The notes under the pieces were generated by a model, which saw nothing but the letters and a program-made list of their open reading frames with translations, was not told the DNA's origin and ran no database searches. Source: Deltaproteobacteria bacterium (GTDB lineage Bacteria; Desulfobacterota; DSM-4660; Desulfatiglandales; B25-G16). Taken from it: a stretch of 11,668 nucleotides of DNA. Location of the stretch: positions 1,264,903 to 1,276,570 of the forward strand of contig CP070752.1 in NCBI GenBank assembly GCA_020348625.1. The letters run 5' to 3'. A program made the translations under genes and the position numbers. Positions 1 to 6,945 of this stretch are shown here, piece by piece. Position 1 is the stretch's first letter. Each line of letters opens with the position of its first letter.

Positions 1-108
1 CATTGCCGCAGCATGACCAAAACCACCACTGGCCCCTGTGATGAGGGCTACCTTCCCTGAGACATCAAATAAATCCTTAAGCAGGTCAATGCCTTTCTTG
101 ATTGCCAT
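1..108 (-). CDS. Short-chain dehydrogenase/reductase (SDR), N-terminal fragment
   Basis: The first 36 codons are present and the gene continues beyond position 1. After a short lead (MAIKKGIDLLKDLFDVSGK) comes VALITGASGGFG at residues 20-31. This is the TGxxxGxG dinucleotide-binding turn at the start of a classical SDR Rossmann fold. The ATG at 106-108 follows a strong Shine-Dalgarno sequence (GAGGAGGG, about 4-5 bases away). By family, the product would be a cytosolic NAD(P)-dependent alcohol/ketone or acyl-thioester oxidoreductase. The catalytic Tyr-x-x-x-Lys lies outside the window, so the substrate class cannot be judged. It is the last visible gene of the cyclase-cupin-BKACE series, 193 bases after BKACE. 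A role in oxidising or reducing a pathway intermediate is inference. Confidence 0.88.
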   Translation of the reverse strand, partial: MAIKKGIDLLKDLFDVSGKVALITGASGGFGHAAAM

Positions 109-301
109 CTTTCCCTCCTCCCTGGGTTAACAAAAGGATAGTACCAGTCAAAAATCGGTTCACGCTGTCATTCGAGCCACTTATATAAGGCCCTACAAGC
201 AGGGCTCAAGAAATAGCTTTCCTTTGCCCCCTGCACTCCCCCATCAGGAAAACAGGTGAAATCCCCGCAGGCTATTACCATGTTACTCCCGTACTTGCCG
301 A
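109..301 (-). other. Intergenic region BKACE-SDR with a palindrome and a small hairpin
   Basis: This 193-base gap holds no gene. It contains a perfect 10-base palindrome CTTATATAAG at 180-189. Directly beside it is a GC-rich hairpin at 190-205 (GCCCT/AGGGC arms, six-base loop). On the minus strand the hairpin is followed by CTTATAT rather than a real T-tract, so it is at best a weak terminator. The AT-rich palindrome could equally be a promoter element or operator for the SDR gene. Confidence 0.25.
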
Positions 302-1222
302 TTAGAAGTTCACCTTATCAGGCCCTTTAAGCCCGAGGATTTGTCTCGCATCTTCTGGTGAGGCTATCTCCAATCCCAGTTCCCGGGCAATACGGATAGC
401 CTTTTCAACCTGTTCGGCACTGCTCTTGGCCAATTCGCCCTTATTGATGTAAAGATTATCCTCGAGCCCTACCCTCATGTGTCCGCCCTGGATCATGTTT
501 ATCACACCCATGGGAAATTGAAACCTGCCGGCAGCGCAAACCGAGAGTTCAAATTTTCCCAGGGTTTTCTTGGCTGTATTGGTCAGGAAGACCAAGTTAT
601 CCACGGTTGCCGGGATGCCACCCAGGATCCCCAGCACAAATTGTAAGTACAGGGGCTCTTTCAGGTATCCCTCAGCTATAATCTGAGCAAGGTTCGTGAT
701 CTGACCGACGTCGTACACCTCAAGTTCGGGCCGCGTCTGGACCTCATTCATGGTTTGGCAGAATACCTTGAGCGAAGTGAAGGTGTTGGGGAAAATGAAG
801 CTTTCGGTGCCTTCCAGGAAATCCTTTTCCCAGGGATATTTGAACTCTTCGATTTTGCTTATAACCGGATATAGGGCAAAGTTGAGCGACCCCGCATTAA
901 AGGTGGCCATTTCCGGTTTCAATTCCCTCACAACGGCAATTCTCTGCTCCGGGGTCATGGTGGCGGTGCCGCCGGTAGTCGGGCTTACGACCAAGCCGGT
1001 TTTTGCCTTTATACCACTCAAGATTTCCCTATAGATTTCGACGTCAGTGGTCGGTTTGCCATCTTTCGGGTCCCTGGCGTGAACATGCACAACAGCGGCC
1101 CCTGCCTTCTCGCATCTTACCGCCTCTTCAATGAGTTGCTGAGGGGTTATCGGCAGATAAGGTGACATGGAGGGTGTATGGATATTGCCCGTCAGTGCAG
1201 CGGTAATAATTACTTTTCCCAT
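302..1222 (-). CDS. BKACE-family beta-keto acid cleavage enzyme (DUF849, Kce-like)
   Basis: This 306-residue TIM-barrel protein belongs to the family of 3-keto-5-aminohexanoate cleavage enzyme (Kce). Family members condense a beta-keto acid with acetyl-CoA and release acetoacetate plus a new acyl-CoA, using Zn2+. Visible signatures: HVHARD with H46 and H48 at exactly the positions of the Kce zinc ligands; TTGG at 82-85; ATFNAGSLNF at 106-115; and GGHMRVGLEDN at 246-256, where R250, E254 and D255 correspond to Kce Arg226, Glu230 and Asp231. Length is normal or slightly long. The residue aligned with Kce Glu14, which binds the substrate amino group, is not Glu here (TGNIHTP), so the substrate is probably not 3-keto-5-aminohexanoate. 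Start: ATG at 1220-1222 with AAAGGA overlapping the stop of the upstream cupin gene; the 9-base gap suggests coupled translation. The family is certain; the substrate is unknown. Confidence 0.93.
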   Translation of the reverse strand: MGKVIITAALTGNIHTPSMSPYLPITPQQLIEEAVRCEKAGAAVVHVHARDPKDGKPTTDVEIYREILSGIKAKTGLVVSPTTGGTATMTPEQRIAVVRELKPEMATFNAGSLNFALYPVISKIEEFKYPWEKDFLEGTESFIFPNTFTSLKVFCQTMNEVQTRPELEVYDVGQITNLAQIIAEGYLKEPLYLQFVLGILGGIPATVDNLVFLTNTAKKTLGKFELSVCAAGRFQFPMGVINMIQGGHMRVGLEDNLYINKGELAKSSAEQVEKAIRIARELGLEIASPEDARQILGLKGPDKVNF

Positions 1223-1231
1223 TTTTTCCTT

Positions 1232-1576
1232 TCAGTCTGGATAATTGATGACCACCAGCATACTGGCCGGCTTATTGGTCTTGTTTATGATTTCTCTGCC
1301 TTCATTGGGGCCGATACAAAGGCAGTCCCAGGGACCAAGGACGAATTCTTCGGTTTTGGTTTTGACCGTAACCTCTCCTTCTAGAACGAAATAGACCTTC
1401 TCCAAGGGATTGTCTTCGTAGCCCCACTCAGCCCCACCGCCCGGAAGAAAATGGGACAGCCCCATCCAAAATTTTTGAGCCCCTGTTTCCTCTTTTCCGT
1501 GCAGCCTCATTGCCGTCATTCCAAAATGACCCGGCGCTTCATAGATTTTTAAATCCTTTAGCTCGACTTTTTTCAT
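1232..1576 (-). CDS. Small single-domain cupin protein with degenerate metal site
   Basis: This is a 114-residue protein with the two cupin beta-motifs. Motif 1 (PGGGAEWGYEDNPLEKVYFVLEG, residues 45-67) has the usual glycines and the conserved Glu-Lys-Val-Tyr-Phe-Val-Leu-Glu-Gly strand. However, the two histidines normally in the HxH position are replaced (EWG). Motif 2 (GPWDCLCIGPNEGREIIN, residues 81-98) has Glu95 where the third His is usual. The protein therefore probably binds no metal in the standard way, and may be a binding, isomerase-like or regulatory cupin rather than a dioxygenase. The ATG at 1574-1576 follows AAAGGA. It lies between the cyclase gene (194 bases upstream) and BKACE (9 bases downstream), with which it is very likely co-transcribed and coupled. 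Its job in the pathway is unknown. Confidence 0.85.
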   Translation of the reverse strand: MKKVELKDLKIYEAPGHFGMTAMRLHGKEETGAQKFWMGLSHFLPGGGAEWGYEDNPLEKVYFVLEGEVTVKTKTEEFVLGPWDCLCIGPNEGREIINKTNKPASMLVVINYPD

Positions 1577-1770
1577 GGCTCGTTCCTTTCTCTAAATTGA
1601 ATTAATCATCTAAGACATTTACCAATACGTCCAGGACGCCACGGTGTCACATCACAATTCATATTCCTTGCACAGGAGTTATCAAGGACAAGTTACAGTG
1701 AAAGGCGTTTCCCGGGAAAAGGCATTCTTGCTCAATCATCAAAAAGTAATTTGAACTCATGTGCGAAGAT
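1577..1770 (-). other. Cyclase-cupin intergenic region with a 12-base perfect palindrome
   Basis: There is no gene in these 194 bases. Positions 1708-1719 read TTTCCCGGGAAA, a perfect 12-base palindrome about 130 bases before the cupin start. It is a possible operator, or a short hairpin protecting the cyclase transcript end. It has no T-tract and is not a terminator. IclR boxes are usually of the GGAA-N-TTCC polarity, the reverse of this site, so linking it to the neighbouring IclR regulator is not supported. Confidence 0.25.
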
Positions 1771-2532
1771 CTATTGATCTCCCTCATCCACGATGGCTAC
1801 AATCCTCACTATAGACCCATCACCCTTCATCCAACGGATAGGAAAGCCGGCAAACTTACACCTCAAACCGGTTACCTTTTCCAGATCCCCGCCAACGTTT
1901 TCATACCCCATGATACCGTTACGCAGTAACAGATTGTGACAGGGTTCCCACTCCGGGAAGTCCTCCAGCACATCATGCCCTGTCTCTTTCTTGTATTCCT
2001 CGCAGATATCTGGCCGCAGTGGACCAGGTCCATGGGGAGCGATGGCGGTAGCCAACGGGTGATCCAAAGCCTGCTGATCTACCCCTACACATTTCACCCC
2101 TTTCTCAACGAACCATTCGCCTGCCTCCTTGTAAAGTCCCGGCGAGTAACAGAAATACTCGACGCTGTCAGCGTATTTGTGATGCCAGCCGGTATTGATC
2201 ATGACAATGTCACCCTTTTCGATCTTAGGGCGTGCATTTTCCAGGTCTTCCGGCATAATCTTCTCCCACTTTCCCTTGGGAATAGATACGGCTACTCCCG
2301 TGCCGTAGTACTTATCCAGCGGAATCTCGTCGGTAAACATGCCACCTTCAAACACATGGGCCGGTGAATCGGCGTGGGTGGTACAGTGCATGGTGGTTGT
2401 AATGACCTGGGAGAGCACCCCTGACTTAGCGTGATAATGCATCCGTTCAATCTTCACATCGGCAAAATAGGGCCATAGAGGGACCTTGTCACCAAATGGG
2501 TGACTTAGATCATATAGTTTTTCTTTTCCCAT
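1771..2532 (-). CDS. Cyclase-family metal hydrolase (kynurenine formamidase-like)
   Basis: This 253-residue protein has the cyclase/kynurenine-formamidase fold (PF04199 type). The N-terminus LYDLSHPFGDKVPLWP is typical of the family. The metal motif MHCTTHADSPAH at 48-59 supplies His49, His53, Asp55 and His59 (HxxxHxDxPxH). A second half-site is seen around EPCHNLLLRNGIMGYEN at 196-212, with His199, Glu211 and Asn212. Family members hydrolyse amides, lactones or cyclic ketones in the cytosol with Zn2+ or Mn2+. Here the context (BKACE, cupin, SDR, PhlG-like hydrolase) suggests ring opening or hydrolysis of a carbonyl compound rather than tryptophan degradation, as no other kynurenine-pathway gene is seen. 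The start is supported by AAGGAGG eight bases before the ATG at 2530-2532. It lies 98 bases after the IclR gene and is probably the first structural gene under that regulator. Confidence 0.9.
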   Translation of the reverse strand: MGKEKLYDLSHPFGDKVPLWPYFADVKIERMHYHAKSGVLSQVITTTMHCTTHADSPAHVFEGGMFTDEIPLDKYYGTGVAVSIPKGKWEKIMPEDLENARPKIEKGDIVMINTGWHHKYADSVEYFCYSPGLYKEAGEWFVEKGVKCVGVDQQALDHPLATAIAPHGPGPLRPDICEEYKKETGHDVLEDFPEWEPCHNLLLRNGIMGYENVGGDLEKVTGLRCKFAGFPIRWMKGDGSIVRIVAIVDEGDQ

Positions 2533-2630
2533 TCTCCATTCCTCCTTATTCTGGTTTTGATTGTATTGAAAATTCTGCTATGTTCACTTTTTGGGCTAAA
2601 GGCTTCACCTTTCCGCTCCAGCCTTTTCCT

Positions 2631-3410
2631 CTATAAGTTTTCAGGCGGAGGAGGTTTGTAATAAAGCTGTTTTGAAATCTCCAATGCGGTTTCCTTTAAT
2701 CGAAGGGCCATGGAGGAATCAATATCCAACGTGATTCTCTGCGACGGAGCCGCTACCACAAGGGCTGCTACGGGCTTTCCTGAGTTATCAAATATCGGGG
2801 TGCCCATGGCACTTGTCCCCATATCGTGCTCCTCCTTATCAAAGGAGATGCCATGCCGCAGTATGTCCTTAAATTGCTCCTGAAGCAGGGCAGGATCTGT
2901 GATGGTATTCGGAGTCAGGCGGGGTAGCTTTCCATTTAAGATTCTGTCCCTGACCCTGGATGATGAAAAGGCAAGAATCGCTTTGGCCCCTGCCGCCGCA
3001 TGAACCGCAAGAATATCTCCGATATTGCCTGCCAGATTGATGCGGTGTGGCCCTTCCGCGAAGTAGGCCAGAACCGTATTTGTGCCGGAAAAAACCTCTA
3101 GAGTGATCGTCTCTTGAAGCTCTTCCCGAAGTCTATCTATATAGGGTTTGGCGATATGAACCAGATTCGTTTCCAGGGACTTCTTGATCGCCACTCCAAG
3201 AGTCATGGCCGAAGACCCTAATTGGAATTTTTTGGTTTCCGGATTCTGCTGGAGAAAGCCTTTTCTGGACAGGACATGCAGGAGCCTGCTGACCGTAGAC
3301 TTATGAAGGCCCATCGCTTCACTCAGCTCAACCGTTCCTATTTCCCGGTTATGCGGTGTAAAGACCATCAAAATATCCAGAGCCTTCTCAACCGCTTTGT
3401 GGGTGCTCAT
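2631..3410 (-). CDS. IclR-family transcriptional regulator
   Basis: This 259-residue protein has the standard IclR architecture and length. An N-terminal winged helix-turn-helix spans about residues 5-65, with the recognition region TVELSEAMGLHKSTVSRLLH at 26-45 followed by the wing GFLQQNPETKKFQLG. The IclR effector-binding domain spans about residues 80-250, with GDILAVHAAAGAKAILAF at 131-148 and GISFDKEEHDMGTSAMGTPIFD at 187-208. The tail YYKPPPPENL is unusually proline-rich. IclR proteins bind DNA as dimers or tetramers and respond to small carboxylic or aromatic ligands of the pathway they control. The gene sits between the TRAP transporter and the cyclase-cupin-BKACE-SDR series, so it likely controls one or both and itself. 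Start: ATG at 3408-3410 with GGGGGAG about 11 bases upstream. Confidence 0.93.
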   Translation of the reverse strand: MSTHKAVEKALDILMVFTPHNREIGTVELSEAMGLHKSTVSRLLHVLSRKGFLQQNPETKKFQLGSSAMTLGVAIKKSLETNLVHIAKPYIDRLREELQETITLEVFSGTNTVLAYFAEGPHRINLAGNIGDILAVHAAAGAKAILAFSSSRVRDRILNGKLPRLTPNTITDPALLQEQFKDILRHGISFDKEEHDMGTSAMGTPIFDNSGKPVAALVVAAPSQRITLDIDSSMALRLKETALEISKQLYYKPPPPENL

Positions 3411-3720
3411 TAGAGATTTCGCTCCCCCATGAGAGTTTCTTTTTCTGCAACCCTATTGCGATATATGGAATTACCTATCTTTTAATAAATGAATTCCCTT
3501 TTGTCAATTAGCATCTGGATCTCCAACACAATAACTGAAGATATTTGGAATTTTTCATATTGGTAGGCTTTTTTGATGGTGGCTGGTTCTTTCTTTTCCG
3601 ATTTACCTTCTTTGGCACTTGAGGTATGTGAGGGTGAAGGGTCATATGTTTGAACCCTTTTGAAACCAGCCCCTTTTTGCGAGTTAGAGGCACAATCAAA
3701 TTGTCTTAATCATAGGGAGT
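3411..3720 (-). other. TRAP-IclR intergenic region with nested inverted repeats
   Basis: No convincing gene is seen in these 310 bases. Three inverted repeats are visible. The first is GGAATT at 3467-3472 with AATTCC at 3492-3497, AT-rich and near the IclR start, a possible operator or promoter area. The second is an 8-base pair, GGCTGGTT at 3581-3588 and AACCAGCC at 3664-3671. The third lies inside the second: AAGGGT at 3637-3642 and ACCCTT at 3654-3659. On the minus strand neither outer structure is followed by a T-tract. On the plus strand the right arm is followed by CCTTTTTG. An imperfect GGAA/TTC site at 3546-3557 weakly resembles an IclR box. The 63-codon open frame here starts with TTG and lacks a ribosome binding site. 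Confidence 0.35.
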
Positions 3721-5652
3721 TCAACATTCGATATCTTGCGATTGGCGTAAATGCCTTACCCTTATCCATTCCCAGGAAAATAAAAGTAGAGCCAAGCCAA
3801 GCCCAATTAATTTTGCGGTTGCGCTGGGCACCAGTAATGCCAACCCTCCGATTACCAGCAATATACGTTGAACCCATTTCAGTGCTTTGGAAAGGTAACC
3901 TTCAAGCCCGATGGCTATCATACCAATTCCGATTATAGCGCTGATAGAACTAATCGCAATTTGGAGGGCTAGGCCATTAGCCAGCAAAGAAGGATCATAA
4001 ACAAAAACAAAGGGAACAATGTAAGCAGCTATGCCCAAGCGCATACCGAGCCATGCGGTTTTCCAAGAATTAGCAAGCGCGAGCGTTGCGGCAGCGTAAA
4101 CCGACAACATCACCGGCGGTGTCAGGAAGGAAAGCATGCCAAAGTAGAAGACAAACATATGCGCTGCCATTTCTGATATTCCCAAGCTGGTCAAAACAGG
4201 GGCTATGATTATTGCCACTATGATATACACCGTAACAATGGGCATACCCATACCAAGTATGATGCACATTAGGGCCGCAAAAATCAGGAGTAGGAAGAGA
4301 TTTCCTCGACATAATGATACAAGCACCTGGGTCAGAGAAAAACCTAGGCCGGTAAACATGACAACACCAATAATGAAACCGGCGATAGCGCACACAACGC
4401 TTATCTCTAAGATTCCCTGTCCTGATGACTCTAAGGCATCTAAAAATCTCCGCAGGGTAAGTCTATGTGCCTTCTTGAACATACTTACGATAATAATTGC
4501 TCCTGTCGAATATAAGGCGCAGGTCTCTGCCTCGAGCCCCATGACAAAGAGGGTATAGATGAGTACAGCTATGGGAAGGATGAAGGGCCAACCTTCCCCC
4601 ACAACTTTTTTGAAGGATGGGGTCTCTTTTACCGGCAACCTTTCATAACCGTGCCTCGCTGCAAACCGGTCTATCTGGATGTACAGCGCAAGGTAGTACA
4701 GAATGGCTGGTATGGCGGCCGCGATGCAGACCCTGGCGTAGGTTATATTCAAAAAGGTTGCCATGATGAAGGCGACCACACCCATAACCGGGGGCAATAT
4801 GAGGCCGCCTGTAGAAGCTACTGCCTCTATGGCTCCGGCAACGTGGGGGGGGACTTTGTGCTTTTTCATTAGAGGGATGGTTAACTGCCCTGTCGCGTAT
4901 ATGTTGGCCACGGCAACACCCGAGAGAGAGCCGAAAGCACCGCTTGCCACCACTGGCACCTTGGCTGCCCCCCCCTTCATCTTTCCGAACACCGTCAGTG
5001 CAAAGTCAATAATGGATTTCCCTCCCCCGGTGGCGAAAAGAAACTGGCCGAACACCACAAAAGCAAGGACAATCGTAGCGGCAACCTTCAGGGTGATACC
5101 GAATAGGGCGTTCTTATCCAGATACAGCGAGATTGCCAGACGCTGCCAATTAATCGATCTGCCGTATAATGGTCCGGGGAAGAGGCTTGTAAAGAGTGCG
5201 TAAAAGATGAAAACGATTACCAAGAGTACCAGGGTCCAGCCGAAAAACCTCCTCGTAACCTCCAATAAAAGGGATACCGACGCAATACCCAATGCCGTCC
5301 TGATCGGTGTAATAATGCCCCCGGTATCTACGATATCAGGCCAATTAATTGCAGCATAGACGCTGACGATAAGACTGATGAAGCACAGCACGACATCGTA
5401 CCATGGCAGTGCATCGGACAGCGTTCTCTTGGTTGCAGGCGTCGTGAGAAAGGTGGTTACCAGCGTTAATCCTAGGAATAGAGCAAGGTACTGTTCAACC
5501 CAGACACGTATTCCCAACCGCTGTGGAATATACAGTATGAAGATACTCCCCAGAATGGGGATGCTGATCAGTAAGATGCTTTCCAAAACACCGAGGGCAC
5601 CGCTATGTCTTCTCGAACGGACAAGCCCTTTCTCTTCAGCTTCTATGCTCAT
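3721..5652 (-). CDS. TRAP transporter fused permease (DctQ-DctM fusion, TAXI type)
   Basis: This is a 643-residue integral membrane protein made of many long hydrophobic segments. It matches the fused 4TM/12TM TRAP permease that pairs with TAXI binding proteins. About residues 20-160 correspond to the small DctQ-like part; the rest is the DctM-like ion-coupled channel. Typical motifs are GAFGSLSGVAVANIYATG (238-255), AVASTGGLILPPVMG (277-291), ILGMGMPIVTVYI (465-477) and FYFGMLSFLTPPVML (502-516). An extra hydrophobic C-terminal segment at about 560-630 is common in the fused form. The protein would move an organic acid inward using an ion gradient. An in-frame TAA two codons upstream rules out an earlier start. 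The ribosome binding site is poor, and a hairpin-forming repeat precedes it, unlike the strong site of its partner gene. Confidence 0.95.
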   Translation of the reverse strand: MSIEAEEKGLVRSRRHSGALGVLESILLISIPILGSIFILYIPQRLGIRVWVEQYLALFLGLTLVTTFLTTPATKRTLSDALPWYDVVLCFISLIVSVYAAINWPDIVDTGGIITPIRTALGIASVSLLLEVTRRFFGWTLVLLVIVFIFYALFTSLFPGPLYGRSINWQRLAISLYLDKNALFGITLKVAATIVLAFVVFGQFLFATGGGKSIIDFALTVFGKMKGGAAKVPVVASGAFGSLSGVAVANIYATGQLTIPLMKKHKVPPHVAGAIEAVASTGGLILPPVMGVVAFIMATFLNITYARVCIAAAIPAILYYLALYIQIDRFAARHGYERLPVKETPSFKKVVGEGWPFILPIAVLIYTLFVMGLEAETCALYSTGAIIIVSMFKKAHRLTLRRFLDALESSGQGILEISVVCAIAGFIIGVVMFTGLGFSLTQVLVSLCRGNLFLLLIFAALMCIILGMGMPIVTVYIIVAIIIAPVLTSLGISEMAAHMFVFYFGMLSFLTPPVMLSVYAAATLALANSWKTAWLGMRLGIAAYIVPFVFVYDPSLLANGLALQIAISSISAIIGIGMIAIGLEGYLSKALKWVQRILLVIGGLALLVPSATAKLIGLGLALLLFSWEWIRVRHLRQSQDIEC

Positions 5653-5694
5653 GTGTTATCGTCTCGAGCCGATTTCCCTGTACACGATACGCAA

Positions 5695-5757
5695 AAGGTT
5701 GGCCAGAATCCTTCTTCCCTGGCATCCTCACCCAAAAATAAGATTATGGCCAACCTT
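5695..5757 (-). repeat. 11-base perfect inverted repeat between the TRAP genes
   Basis: AAGGTTGGCCA at 5695-5705 and TGGCCAACCTT at 5747-5757 are exact reverse complements separated by 41 bases. They lie in the 130-base gap between the TAXI gene stop and the permease start. There is no T-tract, so it is not a classical terminator. In the mRNA it could fold into a stem that protects the binding-protein message. This would help make more binding protein than permease, as is known for other transporter operons. That function is inference. Confidence 0.55.
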
Positions 5758-5782
5758 CCATACCACTGGGACGAGATGTATG

Positions 5783-6814
5783 CTACGGTTTCTCGGCCAA
5801 GGCTGCCTTTTGGAATTTATCCATCTTTTGTGTCCAGATCCCAATCTCTTTGTAAAACTTTATGGCACCATCATGATAGGGGATTCCTGGTTCTGTTGTC
5901 AGAAACTTTTCGGTATTCCACGCCATGAGGCCCGGTTTTTTCAATAATTCAGCGTTATGTTCCCATATTGCCTTGGTTAACTCATAGACAGCATCCTCGC
6001 TGATATCCTCGCGGCCTACAAAGACCGTGTCCATGTGCATCAAATACTGCGGCTTTGGCACCCCAGCGAATACACCGCCGGGGACCTCGCCTACAGAGGC
6101 GACTTCAACAAACTCCTTCATTCTCTCTACTGCCTTAAACGAGGGGTCCAAAGGGAGGAAGCGGGCATTTACCTTTGCTGCCGCTTCAGTAACAATAGGG
6201 GCACCCAGCGCAACATCACCTGCATCAGCGCGACCCTCCATGACCGCCCTGGCGGATTCTATGGGGTTTGCAGCCGGAACCTGTTTAACATCATCGAGGC
6301 TCAACCCAGCATTGGCCAATCGGGCCTTATTATACAGATCAAAGTGCGTCCCCTCACGAAACGTCACCACTCTTCTTCCCTTAAGGTCTGATACCTTCTG
6401 CGCCGAATCATCGCCGCGAACCATAAAGTTCACCAAGAGGGGTGATCCTCCGCCGATGAGACGCAGGGGGAAGTTTTTCACCCCGGCTTTTTTGGCGATA
6501 CCCTCAAATACAAATGACCCGAGATATGCCTGTCTTATAGGGAGCGAGCTTGCCACTCCCAGATCGATTTCCTTGGTTGCTGTCATAGGCACCCATGCCA
6601 TCTCGTTTGTCGCTGTCGAAACCTTGATGGTTATTGGTGTGTATTTAGTGCAAATGTCGGCGATGCCGACGCCTTGTGCGTTAACAATCATCCCCGGAGG
6701 CATAGTCGCCAAATTAAGTACTCTAGGCAACCCGGCAGCATGAGAAGGTGTTGCACCTGCCAAGCCAAACACCAACTGCACTGCCAATCCGAAAATAATA
6801 AGTTGTCTCTTCAT
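5783..6814 (-). CDS. TAXI-family TRAP transporter substrate-binding protein
   Basis: This 343-residue periplasmic protein starts with a clear Sec signal peptide: MKRQ, a hydrophobic stretch to about residue 20, then ATPSHA with likely cleavage after Ala26. The mature part shows the TAXI pattern. Examples are LNLATMPPGMIVNAQGVGIADI (33-54), the first lobe with VSTATNEMAWVPMTATKEIDLGV, a central LKGRRVVTFREGTHFDL (144-160), and VMEGRADAG in the second lobe. These proteins bind a carboxylate and deliver it to the fused TRAP permease, encoded 130 bases downstream. The start is firm: AAAGGAGG seven to eight bases before the ATG at 6812-6814. Length is normal. The substrate is unknown; the surrounding genes suggest a cyclic, aromatic or keto acid. 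Confidence 0.94.
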   Translation of the reverse strand: MKRQLIIFGLAVQLVFGLAGATPSHAAGLPRVLNLATMPPGMIVNAQGVGIADICTKYTPITIKVSTATNEMAWVPMTATKEIDLGVASSLPIRQAYLGSFVFEGIAKKAGVKNFPLRLIGGGSPLLVNFMVRGDDSAQKVSDLKGRRVVTFREGTHFDLYNKARLANAGLSLDDVKQVPAANPIESARAVMEGRADAGDVALGAPIVTEAAAKVNARFLPLDPSFKAVERMKEFVEVASVGEVPGGVFAGVPKPQYLMHMDTVFVGREDISEDAVYELTKAIWEHNAELLKKPGLMAWNTEKFLTTEPGIPYHDGAIKFYKEIGIWTQKMDKFQKAALAEKP

Positions 6815-6817
6815 TTC

Positions 6818-6907
6818 CTAATCCTCCTTTCTGTTTAAAAGGAAAAGCAATTCCACCGGCCTTTTCCATTTAGTTACAAAATAAGCTTCAAAATCTATTT
6901 TCTTCAC
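6818..6907 (-). other. Possible 29-codon leader ORF before the TAXI gene
   Basis: A GTG at 6905-6907 follows a good ribosome binding site (GGGAGG at 6916-6921, eight bases away). It opens a 29-codon frame ending in TAG at 6818-6820, three bases before the TAXI ATG. The peptide (VKKIDFEAYFV...LLFLLNRKED) is unlike any family I know. The frame is continuous with the MoaD remnant upstream, so it may only be the out-run of that remnant. It could act by translational coupling to the TAXI gene. Confidence 0.22.
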
Positions 6908-6945
6908 TTCATTATCCTCCCTTTTCTTCAGACCCTTAAAGTCAA

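Noticed and set aside
3546..3557. Imperfect TGGAATTTTTCA as an IclR operator
   Set aside because: Only part of the GGAA-N-TTCC dyad is kept and AT-rich DNA gives such matches often. No second copy is seen before the cyclase gene.
3508..3699. 63-codon minus-strand frame between TRAP permease and IclR
   Set aside because: It starts with TTG, has no ribosome binding site, is rich in Lys, Pro and Arg with no family resemblance, and overlaps the nested inverted repeats.
5378..5947. Plus-strand frame of 189 codons across the TRAP gene junction
   Set aside because: It is antisense to the end of the TAXI gene and the start of the permease and shows no recognisable domain or ribosome site.
6027..6743. 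Long plus-strand open frame (238 codons) inside the TAXI gene
   Set aside because: It is antisense to a clear protein-coding gene with a signal peptide and ribosome site. The reverse-frame protein has no family features.
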